Shown piece by piece: positions 1-8,761 of a stretch of DNA of 64,000 bases (position 1 is its first letter; every line of letters starts with the position of its first letter). The position numbers and the translations under genes were made by a program. The stretch comes from Kaistia soli DSM 19436 (lineage in GTDB: Bacteria; Pseudomonadota; Alphaproteobacteria; Rhizobiales; Kaistiaceae), in contig NZ_FQUP01000003.1 in the NCBI RefSeq assembly GCF_900129325.1, forward strand, positions 434,001 through 498,000. The letters are read 5' to 3'. Under the pieces are notes generated by a model. It saw nothing but the letters and a program-made list of their open reading frames with translations, ran no database searches and was not told where the DNA came from.

Positions 1-404
1 AGGCGATCGGCCATGACCGCATCGCTGGCTTCAAGGGTCTCGGCCGGATCGCACCGATCACCGTTCTGACGATGACGCTTGCCAGCGTGTCGCTGATGGG
101 CCTGCCGCCGAGCGGCGGATTTTCGGCGAAATGGCTGATGCTGAGTGCCGCGCTTGGCGAAGGCGCCTGGTGGTGGGCCGTGGTGATCCTCGCGGGCGGA
201 CTACTGGCTGCCGGCTATGTGTTCCGTATTCTCGTTCCGGCCTTTTCGACGCCCGAAGCGCCGGCCGAGCGCAAGTATCCCGTGGCGCCTGTCCGAGAAT
301 GCGCGGCGCTCGTCCTCGCCGTGATCGCAATCCTCATCGGCTTCCTCCCGCTTGCGCCATGGCCGCTGCTCGCCATCGGCCGCATTGCGCAGGTATCGCC
401 ATGA
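1..404 (+). CDS. Proton-conducting membrane subunit, NuoN/MrpD-like (5' end outside window)
   Basis: This is the C-terminal part of an antiporter-like membrane subunit (Proton_antipo_M family) of the kind found in complex I (NuoM/N) or Mrp Na+/H+ antiporters. The open frame runs in from the window edge (first full codon at position 3), so the true start lies upstream. The motif MGLPPSGGFSAKW is the usual 'G-x-P-x-x-x-G-F-x-x-K' loop of these channels, and hydrophobic helices follow. Its stop overlaps the start of the next gene by 4 bases (ATGA), so the two are one operon. Which complex it serves (Mrp, hydrogenase-like or other) cannot be decided from this fragment. Confidence 0.85.
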   Translation, partial: AIGHDRIAGFKGLGRIAPITVLTMTLASVSLMGLPPSGGFSAKWLMLSAALGEGAWWWAVVILAGGLLAAGYVFRILVPAFSTPEAPAERKYPVAPVRECAALVLAVIAILIGFLPLAPWPLLAIGRIAQVSP

Positions 405-2011
405 ACGTGCTCCTGCCCCTCGCCGCCCTGTTTCCGCTGGCGCTGTTCGCGCTGTCGGCATTCTCGCCGTGGGTGCGCCAGAGGCTGGCGCGGCTCCTCT
501 GGCTCGCCCCGCTGCCCGGTCTCGTGGCGGCACTTTTCGCGATCGACGGCGCGGTCACCTTGCCGGGTCCGCTCGGTCTCGCCCTTGATTTTCCCGGAGC
601 CATGCTGCTTGGCGCTGCCGCCCTGATCTGGCTGGCGGCCGGCATCGCAGCACCGGCCTTCTGGCGCGAGAAGCTCGAGACCCTGCCCTATCAATCCTGG
701 TGGCTGCTGACCATGACCGGCAGCCTCGCCGTCTTCATGGCCGCGAACCTCGTCACCTTCTATCTCACCTTTTCACTGGTGAGCCTTGCCGGCTACGGTC
801 TCGTCACGCGCGACGGCGGCGCTGCTGCGTTTCGAGCCGGCCGCGTCTATTTCACGCTCGCGGTTGTCGGCGAGGCCTTCCTGCTGACCGCCTTCGTGCT
901 GCTTGCCGTTGGCACGCCATCCGGCAGCATGGCGATCCCCGACGTGGTCGCGGCCCTGCCCGCCTCGCCATCCCGCGATGCGGCGCTCGTCTTCCTCATC
1001 CTCGGCCTCGGCAGCAAGATGGGCCTGGTGCCGCTGCATGTCTGGATGCCGCCGACCTACAGCGCCGCGCCTTTCCCGGCTGCGGCCGTGCTCAGCGGCG
1101 CCGCGGTCAAGGCCGGCGTCATCGGCCTCGTTCGTTTCCTGCCCTTCAGCGCCGCTTTGCCGGGCTGGGGCGAGGCGCTCGCCATGGTCGGTTTCGTGTC
1201 GGCGTTCTTCGGCGTTGCCGTCGGCCTGACGCAACGCAATCCGAAGGCGGTCCTGGCTTATTCCAGCATCAGCCAAATGGGCTTCATCGCCGCCGTCGCC
1301 GGAATGGCGCTCGCCGCAGGTCGGCTCGCCGCGCCGTCGGAACTTGCCTTCTACGCCCTTCACCATGTCTTCGCCAAAGGCGGGCTGTTTCTGGCGCTGG
1401 CCGCTATCGCCACCACGGGTCCGCGCCATCTCCGTCCCATCCTGTGGCCGGCCATCGTGGTGGCGCTCGGCATCGCCGGCCTGCCGCTCACCGGCGGCGC
1501 TTTGGCGAAGCTTGCCGTCAAGGATGCACTCGGCAGCGGGCTTGCCGGCACGCTCGGGTCGCTCTCGGCAGCCGCCAGCACGATACTGATGCTGCATTTC
1601 ATCACCCGTGCGCGCACGATCGCAGCATCTGACGATCGTGCCGAAGCGCCGCTGGCGATCCGCGGCGCCTGGTGGATCGCGGCCGCCGCTGCGCTCCTGC
1701 TGCCGTGGCTGCTCTTTCCATCGGTGGCGGGAAGCATCGGCAAGGTCCTGGAGGTGAAGGCTATCTTCGATCTCGCCTGGCCGATGGTGCTCGGCGGTGT
1801 CGCCTTCCTGGGCTGGTCGCGGCTCAGCCGCCGGCCTGAATTGCCGCCCGGTGATGTGCTGATCGTCCTGCGGCCCGCCGCGACCTCTGTCCGTGGGTTG
1901 ACGGATCGCATCGCGCGCGCCGAAGCCTGGATCACAACATGGCCCGTCGCCGGGACGCTGCTGCTCCTGCTGGCGATCGGCTTCGCAGGGGCCATGGTGG
2001 CCGCGCGCTAG
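401..2011 (+). CDS. Proton-conducting transporter subunit, NuoL/MrpA-like
   Basis: This 536-residue polytopic membrane protein belongs to the complex I subunit 5 / Mrp antiporter family. The ATG at 401 is chosen because it overlaps the previous stop (ATGA) and gives a normal hydrophobic N-terminus. The frame stays open upstream to 131, but that part reads as non-coding Arg-rich sequence. Visible family motifs are the TM7 lysine region (G-L-G-S-K206-M-G, followed by PLHVWMP), YSSISQMG and HHVFAKG. The TM5 glutamate common in NuoL/M/N is replaced: the local sequence is FYLTFSLVSL with Ser125 where Glu is expected. It probably works with the preceding subunit in proton or cation translocation; the physiological partner complex is unknown. 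Confidence 0.85.
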   Translation: MNVLLPLAALFPLALFALSAFSPWVRQRLARLLWLAPLPGLVAALFAIDGAVTLPGPLGLALDFPGAMLLGAAALIWLAAGIAAPAFWREKLETLPYQSWWLLTMTGSLAVFMAANLVTFYLTFSLVSLAGYGLVTRDGGAAAFRAGRVYFTLAVVGEAFLLTAFVLLAVGTPSGSMAIPDVVAALPASPSRDAALVFLILGLGSKMGLVPLHVWMPPTYSAAPFPAAAVLSGAAVKAGVIGLVRFLPFSAALPGWGEALAMVGFVSAFFGVAVGLTQRNPKAVLAYSSISQMGFIAAVAGMALAAGRLAAPSELAFYALHHVFAKGGLFLALAAIATTGPRHLRPILWPAIVVALGIAGLPLTGGALAKLAVKDALGSGLAGTLGSLSAAASTILMLHFITRARTIAASDDRAEAPLAIRGAWWIAAAAALLLPWLLFPSVAGSIGKVLEVKAIFDLAWPMVLGGVAFLGWSRLSRRPELPPGDVLIVLRPAATSVRGLTDRIARAEAWITTWPVAGTLLLLLAIGFAGAMVAAR

Positions 2012-2021
2012 CGGTTCGGCT

Positions 2022-3089
2022 TCAGACTCGGAGCCCCGCCAGGACGTCGGCTAGCCCGGACCACTCCCCTGCGGAGGCCGGCCTCCGAACAACCGGCAGG
2101 ATCGCATTCATCGAGGCGGCTGCGCGTGCATAGCTCGGGCTGTAGCCAAACTCGTGGCGGAACGCGCGACTGAAGCCGGATGGATCGCTGAAGCCAACCC
2201 GCTCCGCGACCTTGACGATCTGGCCATTGTTGAGCGGATCGGCCAGCGCGGCATGCGCCGCCAGCAGGCGCTGTCGGTGAATATAGTGGGCTACGCCTCC
2301 GAGTGGCTCGAACAGCCGATAGAGCCGCGACCGTGACACGCCGAGCATGCGGCAGAGCTGATGCGGCCCGAAATTCACCGCGCCGAGATTTTGCTGCACG
2401 ATCTTGCGTGCGCGATCGAGCAGAGAAACCGTCATCACCTCTTGCGCAGCCTCGGTGTGATCGACCGATGGCATCAGGCATGCAGTGAGAAGCTGCCTCG
2501 TCGCCTCGATCAACCGTGGCAACTCATCGGACGGAATGGCGGGAAGGCGGCGTTCCAGACTGACGAGGTAGTCAATGAGAAGACCAGTCAGCGGCGTGTC
2601 GGGAAGCTGGCCTGCCAGCCTGTCCAAGCCCGCAGACGCGCTCCGCATTGAATCGCGCGGCACATAGAGGCTGATCACCGAACGGTCATTGGAGTGACCC
2701 TCAAAGGGCAATGCCAGCGAACGCATGGACAGCGACAAGCCGCTTCTGGCGGCAGAGCCGCGGCTGATGACGAGGCACCAGTGATCGAGCGGATCGCGCT
2801 TCAGATGGCGCCAGTGGCGGATCTGCGCGCCAGCAGGCATCACGGCGCGCGACAGGGCGAGGCTGCCGAGATCCCACACAGTCTGCTCGGCCTCGAAGCC
2901 GTCAGCCGGATCGCCCTCGATCGTCACGTCGATCGTCGCGGCCATGAAGCTGCGCCAGGCCGCGAACTGATCATTCTTGCCCAGCGTGCGCGTATCGACA
3001 CGCACCGGCGAAAGAGGGGTTTCCGCCTTCGGCGCGGACGCACGATCACGCCCAGCCTTATCCCATTCGCGAGAAACTGCAGATCCCAT
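2022..3089 (-). CDS. AraC family transcriptional regulator
   Basis: This is a 355-residue DNA-binding regulator. The N-terminal two thirds resemble the AraC-binding-like sensor domain of the FeaR/NahR-type group (a segment from about residue 35 containing W-x-x-x-x-A). The C-terminal part, about residues 240-345, carries two helix-turn-helix units: LCRMLGVSRSRLYRLF, and VAERVGFSDPSGFSRAFR followed by the AraC signature FGYSPSYAR. The gene ends 10 bases after the convergent upstream operon and is divergent from the patatin gene, with about 150 bases between them. That arrangement suggests it may control the patatin/GntP pair, but no ligand can be read from the sequence. Confidence 0.9.
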   Translation of the reverse strand: MGSAVSREWDKAGRDRASAPKAETPLSPVRVDTRTLGKNDQFAAWRSFMAATIDVTIEGDPADGFEAEQTVWDLGSLALSRAVMPAGAQIRHWRHLKRDPLDHWCLVISRGSAARSGLSLSMRSLALPFEGHSNDRSVISLYVPRDSMRSASAGLDRLAGQLPDTPLTGLLIDYLVSLERRLPAIPSDELPRLIEATRQLLTACLMPSVDHTEAAQEVMTVSLLDRARKIVQQNLGAVNFGPHQLCRMLGVSRSRLYRLFEPLGGVAHYIHRQRLLAAHAALADPLNNGQIVKVAERVGFSDPSGFSRAFRHEFGYSPSYARAAASMNAILPVVRRPASAGEWSGLADVLAGLRV

Positions 3090-3237
3090 GGCTTCGCTCC
3101 CCCGAGCGCCGAAGCTTTCAGTCTACACCCCGGCAGGTCCGTCATCAAACGAGCGGCAGCTATGCAGGAAAACGTCATGTCGCAGTGCAACAAGATGCTA
3201 TGATTACGAGGCGTTGTTTTGATCGATCGGGGAATTG

Positions 3238-4281
3238 ATGGCCATGAACGACCGCGCGCCCACGGACAATCCGCCGATCCTCATCGACCTCGCCCTGCAG
3301 GGCGGTGGCTCACACGGTGCCTTTACTTGGGGCGTGCTCGATCGCTTCCTGGAGGAGCAGCGGTTCAAGATCGACGGCATCTCCGGAACATCGGCCGGAG
3401 CCATGAACGCCGCCGTCATGGCGTCGGGATTTGCCACGGGCGGTGCCGAGGGCGCCAAGGCGACACTCGAGGCCTATTGGCGGCAGGTTGCCGACGCAGC
3501 GCAGTTCAGCCCGTTCCAGCGCGGTCCGCTCGACGTCTTGCTCGGGCGATGGACACTCGATACCTCGCCGATCTTTGTAGCGATGGACATGATGTCCCGC
3601 TTGTTTTCGCCCTATGACCTCAATCCGACGGGCCGCAATCCCCTGCGCACCATCCTTGACGAGGCGATCGATTTCGAAGCCTTGAAGCGCTCGGAAATCC
3701 AGCTCTTCATCACCGCAACGAATGTGCGCACCGGCCGGGGCCGTGTTTTCCGCAATGGCGAGATCACGGCCGATGTCCTGCTCGCCTCGGCCTGCCTGCC
3801 GACATTGTTCCAGGCCGTCGAGATCGATGGCGAAAGCTATTGGGATGGCGGCTATTCCGGCAACCCGACCATCACGCCGCTCGTGCGTGACCTGGAATCC
3901 GACGACACGATTCTCGTGCCGATCAACCCCGTCGAGCGCCCGGGGACGCCGCGATCGGCCGCAGAAATCCTCAACCGGCTGAACGAGGTGTCGTTCAACA
4001 GCGTCCTGCTGAAGGAACTGCGGATGGTCGCACTTCTGCGCCAGGTCGCCGATCCCGGCAATACCGAGGGCGCGCAATGGGCGCGGATGCGCATCCACAT
4101 GATCCGCAACGACGTGATGGCTTCACTCGGCTATTCGTCGAAGCTCAACGCGGAATGGCCGTTCCTGACCATGCTGCGCGACGAGGGCCGCAACGCGGCT
4201 TCGGAGTTCCTGACGCTCCATGGCGACGATATCGGCCGCCGCTCGACGCTCGATCTCGACCGGTTGCTGGAGGGGGTGTGA
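3238..4281 (+). CDS. Patatin-like phospholipase family protein
   Basis: This is a 347-residue patatin-fold acyl hydrolase. It has the oxyanion loop LQGGGSHGAF, the nucleophile elbow G-T-S52-A-G and the catalytic Asp203 in W-D-G-G, which are all the elements needed for a Ser-Asp dyad lipase. There is no signal peptide, so it is probably cytoplasmic. ATG 3238 is preferred over the in-frame TTG at 3235 because a GGGGA ribosome site lies a few bases upstream; a second ATG follows at 3244. The next gene, a GntP permease, starts 1 base after its stop. In Alphaproteobacteria such patatin genes often sit beside 3-hydroxybutyrate genes, so a role in storage-polymer or hydroxybutyrate metabolism is possible but inferred. 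Confidence 0.88.
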   Translation: MAMNDRAPTDNPPILIDLALQGGGSHGAFTWGVLDRFLEEQRFKIDGISGTSAGAMNAAVMASGFATGGAEGAKATLEAYWRQVADAAQFSPFQRGPLDVLLGRWTLDTSPIFVAMDMMSRLFSPYDLNPTGRNPLRTILDEAIDFEALKRSEIQLFITATNVRTGRGRVFRNGEITADVLLASACLPTLFQAVEIDGESYWDGGYSGNPTITPLVRDLESDDTILVPINPVERPGTPRSAAEILNRLNEVSFNSVLLKELRMVALLRQVADPGNTEGAQWARMRIHMIRNDVMASLGYSSKLNAEWPFLTMLRDEGRNAASEFLTLHGDDIGRRSTLDLDRLLEGV

Positions 4282-4282
4282 C

Positions 4283-5749
4283 ATGGGTCTTGCCGCCGGC
4301 CTTCTCGGAATTCTGCTCGGCCTCGGCCTGCTCATCGCCCTCGCCTATCGCGGCTGGAGCGTCCTGCTGCTTGCGCCCGTCGCGGCGCTGATCGCAGCCC
4401 TCCTCTCGGGCGAGCCTCTGCTGGCCCACTGGACGCAGACCTTCATGGGCAGCGCGGCCACCTTTATCGGCCAGTTCTTTCCGCTGTTCCTGCTCGGCGC
4501 CCTGTTCGGCAAGCTGATGGAGGACAGCGGCGCCGTCGCCTCGATCGCCGATTTCATGACGAAGACGCTGGGCACCAAGCGCGCCATACTGGCGGTCGTT
4601 CTGGCCGGCGCCATCGTCACCTATGGGGGCGTCAGCCTCTTCGTCGCGCTGTTCGTCATTGCGCCGATGGCCGGGGCGCTGTTCCGCGCGGCCGATATTC
4701 CGCGCCGCCTCATGGCGCCCGCGATCGCGCTCGGCACCTTCACCTTCACGATGATGGCGCTTCCCGGCACGCCGGCGATCCAGAACGCCATACCGATGCC
4801 CTTCTTCGGCACGACGCCCTTTGCTGCGCCGGGCCTTGGCATCATCGCCTCGGCGATCATGCTCGGCTTCGGGCTCTGGTGGCTCGCCCGTCAGGAGACG
4901 CTGGCGCGGCGCGGGGGCGAGGGCTTCGGCGCCGACCATGGCGTTCCAGATGCTGGCGCGCTGACCGAGACCACCCTGCGCGAGCGCGCCAGCACCGCGC
5001 GCGAATTCGATCCCGCAGAGATTGCGCATGGCCACCAGAGCGAGGCGCATCCGCCGATCGCAATTGCCGTTCTGCCCCTGGGGCTGGTCATCATCGTCAA
5101 CCTCGTGATGTCCTTCCTGGTGCTGCCGCGGCTCGACTTTGCCTTCCTCGCCGAACCGCGCTGGGGCGCACTGTCGCTGGCGTCGGTCAGCGGCGTCTGG
5201 TCGGTGGCCGTCGCCCTCGCGGTGGCGATCGTCGCTACGGTCGCGCTCAACTGGCGCCGCCTTCCCAAGCTGCGCGAGACCATGGATGCGGGCGCCAATG
5301 CGTCCGTGCTGCCGATCATGGGTGTCGCGAGCCTCGTCGGCTTCGGCGCCGTCGTGGCAGCGCTTCCGGCCTTTGCACTCGTCCGCGACTGGGTGCTGTC
5401 GATCGGCGGCGGCCCGCTCGTCTCGCTCGCGGTCGCGACCAACATCCTCGCCGCGCTCACCGGCTCGGCCTCGGGCGGATTGACCATCGCACTCGACGCC
5501 CTTGGCGGCACCTATATGAAGCTTGCTGCCGAGATCGGCATGGATCCGGCATTGTTGCACCGTGTCGCGGTGATGAGCGCCGGGACGCTCGACAGCCTGC
5601 CGCATAGCGGCGCTGTCGTGACTTTGCTGGCGGTCTGCGGCGCCACCCCAAGGCAGAGCTATCGCGACATTGTCATGGTGGCGATCGTCGGCGCCATCCT
5701 CGCGCTGGTCGCGGTCATCGTCCTCGGCTCGCTGTTCGGCTCGTTCTGA
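4283..5749 (+). CDS. GntP family permease (hydroxy-acid transporter)
   Basis: This 488-residue polytopic inner-membrane protein belongs to the GntP (gluconate/hydroxybutyrate) permease family. It has about 12 hydrophobic segments and conserved features such as FPLFLLGALFGKLMEDSGA and the C-terminal LPHSGAVVTLL. ATG 4283 begins 1 base after the patatin stop, so the two are translationally close and probably one transcript. An upstream extension to 4220 is open but lies inside the patatin gene and is not hydrophobic. The family moves gluconate, D-beta-hydroxybutyrate or related acids; substrate cannot be fixed here, but the patatin partner makes hydroxybutyrate a reasonable guess. Confidence 0.88.
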   Translation: MGLAAGLLGILLGLGLLIALAYRGWSVLLLAPVAALIAALLSGEPLLAHWTQTFMGSAATFIGQFFPLFLLGALFGKLMEDSGAVASIADFMTKTLGTKRAILAVVLAGAIVTYGGVSLFVALFVIAPMAGALFRAADIPRRLMAPAIALGTFTFTMMALPGTPAIQNAIPMPFFGTTPFAAPGLGIIASAIMLGFGLWWLARQETLARRGGEGFGADHGVPDAGALTETTLRERASTAREFDPAEIAHGHQSEAHPPIAIAVLPLGLVIIVNLVMSFLVLPRLDFAFLAEPRWGALSLASVSGVWSVAVALAVAIVATVALNWRRLPKLRETMDAGANASVLPIMGVASLVGFGAVVAALPAFALVRDWVLSIGGGPLVSLAVATNILAALTGSASGGLTIALDALGGTYMKLAAEIGMDPALLHRVAVMSAGTLDSLPHSGAVVTLLAVCGATPRQSYRDIVMVAIVGAILALVAVIVLGSLFGSF

Positions 5750-5764
5750 ACCGACGCGCCCGGC

Positions 5765-7330
5765 TCAGGGTGCAGCCGGCGCGGGCTCCGACGGAGCGGC
5801 CGGAGGCTGCGGTGGAACCGCGGGCGAAACGGGAGCGCCTTCCGTTGCGGCGGACGGCACGACCGGCGCGGCGCTCTCGGCAGCGGGCAGGCCAGCCAGG
5901 ACGCGCTCGCGCACGAAGGGGAAGAACGGGTTCCACGAGATACGCAGCAGCCAATCGAGGCTGACGATCAACGCGCTCCGCTCGCCATGGGCGGCGATCG
6001 TGCCGAGATGAATCCCGAAGGCGTCGGCCGGATCGGGATGGTTGCCATAGAGCCCGTCCTCGGGCGGAAATGGCATCGCGACATGCGACAGCGAATAGAT
6101 GTCGGGTGAATAAGCGAGACCGGTCGGCTGCACCGCCTCTTCCGTCGATCCCGCCGCGGTGCTGCGCGCAACGACCTCGTCGGTGGTCGGCTCGCGGTTG
6201 CCGATCACCGTCAGGCGATAGTTTCGCGGCGCGGGCGTCAACAACGCTGGCAGGAGATCCTCGGCCCGGGTGCGGAACAGCAGTCCGAGTTCGGTGTGGC
6301 GATTAATATCGAACAGCACCAGTTCGCTGCCATTGTCCGGCAGGTTGCCGTAGAGCGCATTCACCACGGCCTGAACGCTGACGGTGGCGTCGAGCACGGA
6401 CTGCAAGGTCAGAACCGGCGCAAGGCCGCCAAGCTTGCCGTCCTGAGCCAAGCGCGTGATCCGATCCTGGACCGCCATAGTCAGCGCATAGGACTGGTGG
6501 GCGGCGTTGACCGGGAAGGAATTGTATTTGAACGGATTGAACTCGGGCAGGAGATCGAGCCAGGCCGTCTTGGCGAAGGCCGGCAGCAGCGCGGGCAACC
6601 CGGCGAGTCCTGAGAATCGGGCGAAGCGCGTGACGCCGATCATCGGCGACATCAGCACTATGCGCGCCGGCCGGATCAGAGCCTGGTCCTCCTGAGCGTC
6701 CAGCGCATAGAGCATGGCGAGCGCGCCGCCATTCGAATAACCGACGATGTGGATCGGCGCGTTGGGGCCCGCCTTTGACCGCGCCTCGCGCATCGCGAGC
6801 CGGACGGCGGCCATCCAGTCCTGCCATGACACCGCCGTCAGCCCCCCAGGCACAGTGCCATGGCCGGGCAACCGGATGCCGATCGCGACAAAGCCGCGGT
6901 CCTGGTAGAGCTTGGCGAGATGGCGCAAGCTATAGGGTGAATCCGTCAATCCATGCAGGAAAACCGCCGCGCCGACGGGCGTTCCGGTCGGCATGAGCTC
7001 GAAAGAGCGGTTCCAGTCGGTCGAAAAGCGCTCCGGGTTGACCGGGCTATCGGCGAAGTAGCGATTGAAGGGTACGCGCTCGGCTGGCTCGAGCTTGTCC
7101 GTAACCTGGCTGCGGATGTCGGCGAAGATGGTGTTCTCGGCCTTCTGGTAATCGGCGAAGCTGGCGCGGTCCATCGCCTCGTCCGACATCTCCTTGGGCA
7201 CGAAAGTATGCCATGGCTCGAGCGGCGGACCGCTTTCCGCCAAATAGATGCGGGCGCCAAGCAGCGTCACGACAACGACGATGACGAGAAGCACCAGGCG
7301 CCGAACCTGCCTGCCAAACCAGCGATGCAT
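5765..7330 (-). CDS. Membrane-anchored alpha/beta hydrolase
   Basis: This 521-residue protein has an N-terminal hydrophobic anchor (about residues 11-25, after a basic start) followed by an alpha/beta-hydrolase domain. The oxyanion loop is HGLTDSPYS, the nucleophile elbow is G-Y-S199-N-G, and LPGHG is a further lysophospholipase/esterase hallmark. The final 45 residues are a Pro/Ala/Glu-rich low-complexity tail. The anchor probably places the catalytic domain in the periplasm. It is convergent with the GntP gene (15 bases between stops) and transcribed alone. Substrate is unknown. Confidence 0.82.
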   Translation of the reverse strand: MHRWFGRQVRRLVLLVIVVVVTLLGARIYLAESGPPLEPWHTFVPKEMSDEAMDRASFADYQKAENTIFADIRSQVTDKLEPAERVPFNRYFADSPVNPERFSTDWNRSFELMPTGTPVGAAVFLHGLTDSPYSLRHLAKLYQDRGFVAIGIRLPGHGTVPGGLTAVSWQDWMAAVRLAMREARSKAGPNAPIHIVGYSNGGALAMLYALDAQEDQALIRPARIVLMSPMIGVTRFARFSGLAGLPALLPAFAKTAWLDLLPEFNPFKYNSFPVNAAHQSYALTMAVQDRITRLAQDGKLGGLAPVLTLQSVLDATVSVQAVVNALYGNLPDNGSELVLFDINRHTELGLLFRTRAEDLLPALLTPAPRNYRLTVIGNREPTTDEVVARSTAAGSTEEAVQPTGLAYSPDIYSLSHVAMPFPPEDGLYGNHPDPADAFGIHLGTIAAHGERSALIVSLDWLLRISWNPFFPFVRERVLAGLPAAESAAPVVPSAATEGAPVSPAVPPQPPAAPSEPAPAAP

Positions 7331-7478
7331 CGAAATCCCCGCGCCGTTTCCGGACCTTTCGATGTTCTAGCCGAGTCCCGCATCGCCGTCGCGCGTGGGC
7401 ATGCCCATCGGATCGTGCAGCCGATCGCCCGACAGCGAAGGCTGCACGATCCGCCCTGCCCCCAGGGATGGCTTCCGC

Positions 7479-8732
7479 TCAGTAGTCGACCGCGTCACGG
7501 ATGATCGGACATGTCATGCAGTGACCGCCGCCACGGCCGCGGCCGAGTTCGGCGCCGGTGATGGTGATCACCTCGATGCCGGCCTTGCGCAGAAGCGTGT
7601 TGGTATAGGTGTTGCGGTCATAGGCATAGACGACGCCGGGAGCTGCGCAGACCAGATTGGCGCCCGAGTCCCACTGTGTGCGTTCGCGCATATAGGCGTT
7701 GCCGCCGGTCTCCACGATCCGCATCTTCTTGAGGCCGAGCGCATCGCGAACCGTCTCGACGAAGGTTCCCTTGTCCTTGTGGAGTTCAAGGCCGCCCTTG
7801 CCGTCCGGCCGATAGGAGAAGGCCTGGATGCCGTCGACGATGTCCGGATAGTAGAGGACGCAGTCGCGGTCCGCGAAGGTGAACACGGTGTCGAGATGCA
7901 TGGCCGCGCGCAGCTTGGGCATGGCCGCGACGATGACACGCTCGGCGCCGCCTTCCGCGAACAGCCGCTCGGCAACCTGGCTGATGGCCTGGCGCGACGT
8001 GCGCTCGCTCATGCCGATCAGGACATTGCCCTTGCCGATCGGCATCACGTCGCCGCCTTCAAAGGTGGCCATGCCCCAATCGGCCAGCGGATCGCCCCAC
8101 CAGACCTTCACGCGGCCCGCGAAATCCGGATGGAAGCGATAGATGGCGGCGGCGAGGATCGGCTCCTCGTGGCGCGCCTTCCAGAACAGCGAATTGATCG
8201 TGACGCCGCCATAGATCCAGCAAGTCGTGTCGCGGGTATAGAGCGTATTCGGCAGTGGCGGCAGCAGATACTCGGTGACGCCGGCCGCCTCGCGAACCAG
8301 CTTCAGCATCTCGCCGCCGTGTATATCGGGGAATTCCTCTGTCGAAAGCCCGCCGATCAGCGTCTCGGCAAGCTCGCGATGCGGCAGCCCATCGAGATAG
8401 CTGCGGATCTCGTCCACGAGGCCGAGGCCGACCTGGTTCGGGATGATCTGGTTGTCGAGGATCCATTTCTTGGCTTCTGGAATCGCCAGGGTCTCGGTCA
8501 GCAGATTGTGCATCTCGACCACATCAATGCCGCGGTCGCGCATCTTGTTGGTGAAATCGAAGTGGTCGCGCTTGGCATTGTCGACCCAGAGCACATCATC
8601 GAAGAGCAGTTCGTCGCAATTGCTGGGCGTCAGGCGCTGATGGGCGCGCCCCGGGGCGCAGACCATGACCTTGCGGAGCTGACCGACTTCGGAATGCACC
8701 CCGAAGGGTATAGGCGTGACGGTTTCGGCCAT
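7479..8732 (-). CDS. arcA: Arginine deiminase
   Basis: This 417-residue enzyme hydrolyses L-arginine to citrulline and ammonia, the first step of the arginine deiminase pathway. Guanidino-modifying enzyme motifs are present: [21 protein letters not shown] (given in two overlapping blocks, [10 protein letters not shown] and [11 protein letters not shown]) and the C-terminal GGGHCMTCP with catalytic Cys405. Start ATG 8732 is preceded by AGAGAGG; the frame continues upstream but runs through the arcD gene. It lies 29 bases downstream of arcD on the same strand, so arcD-arcA form an operon. No arcB (ornithine carbamoyltransferase) or arcC (carbamate kinase) gene follows. Confidence 0.95.
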   Translation of the reverse strand: MAETVTPIPFGVHSEVGQLRKVMVCAPGRAHQRLTPSNCDELLFDDVLWVDNAKRDHFDFTNKMRDRGIDVVEMHNLLTETLAIPEAKKWILDNQIIPNQVGLGLVDEIRSYLDGLPHRELAETLIGGLSTEEFPDIHGGEMLKLVREAAGVTEYLLPPLPNTLYTRDTTCWIYGGVTINSLFWKARHEEPILAAAIYRFHPDFAGRVKVWWGDPLADWGMATFEGGDVMPIGKGNVLIGMSERTSRQAISQVAERLFAEGGAERVIVAAMPKLRAAMHLDTVFTFADRDCVLYYPDIVDGIQAFSYRPDGKGGLELHKDKGTFVETVRDALGLKKMRIVETGGNAYMRERTQWDSGANLVCAAPGVVYAYDRNTYTNTLLRKAGIEVITITGAELGRGRGGGHCMTCPIIRDAVDY

Positions 8733-8761
8733 GGATTCGACCTCTCTTTGCGACGTTGACG

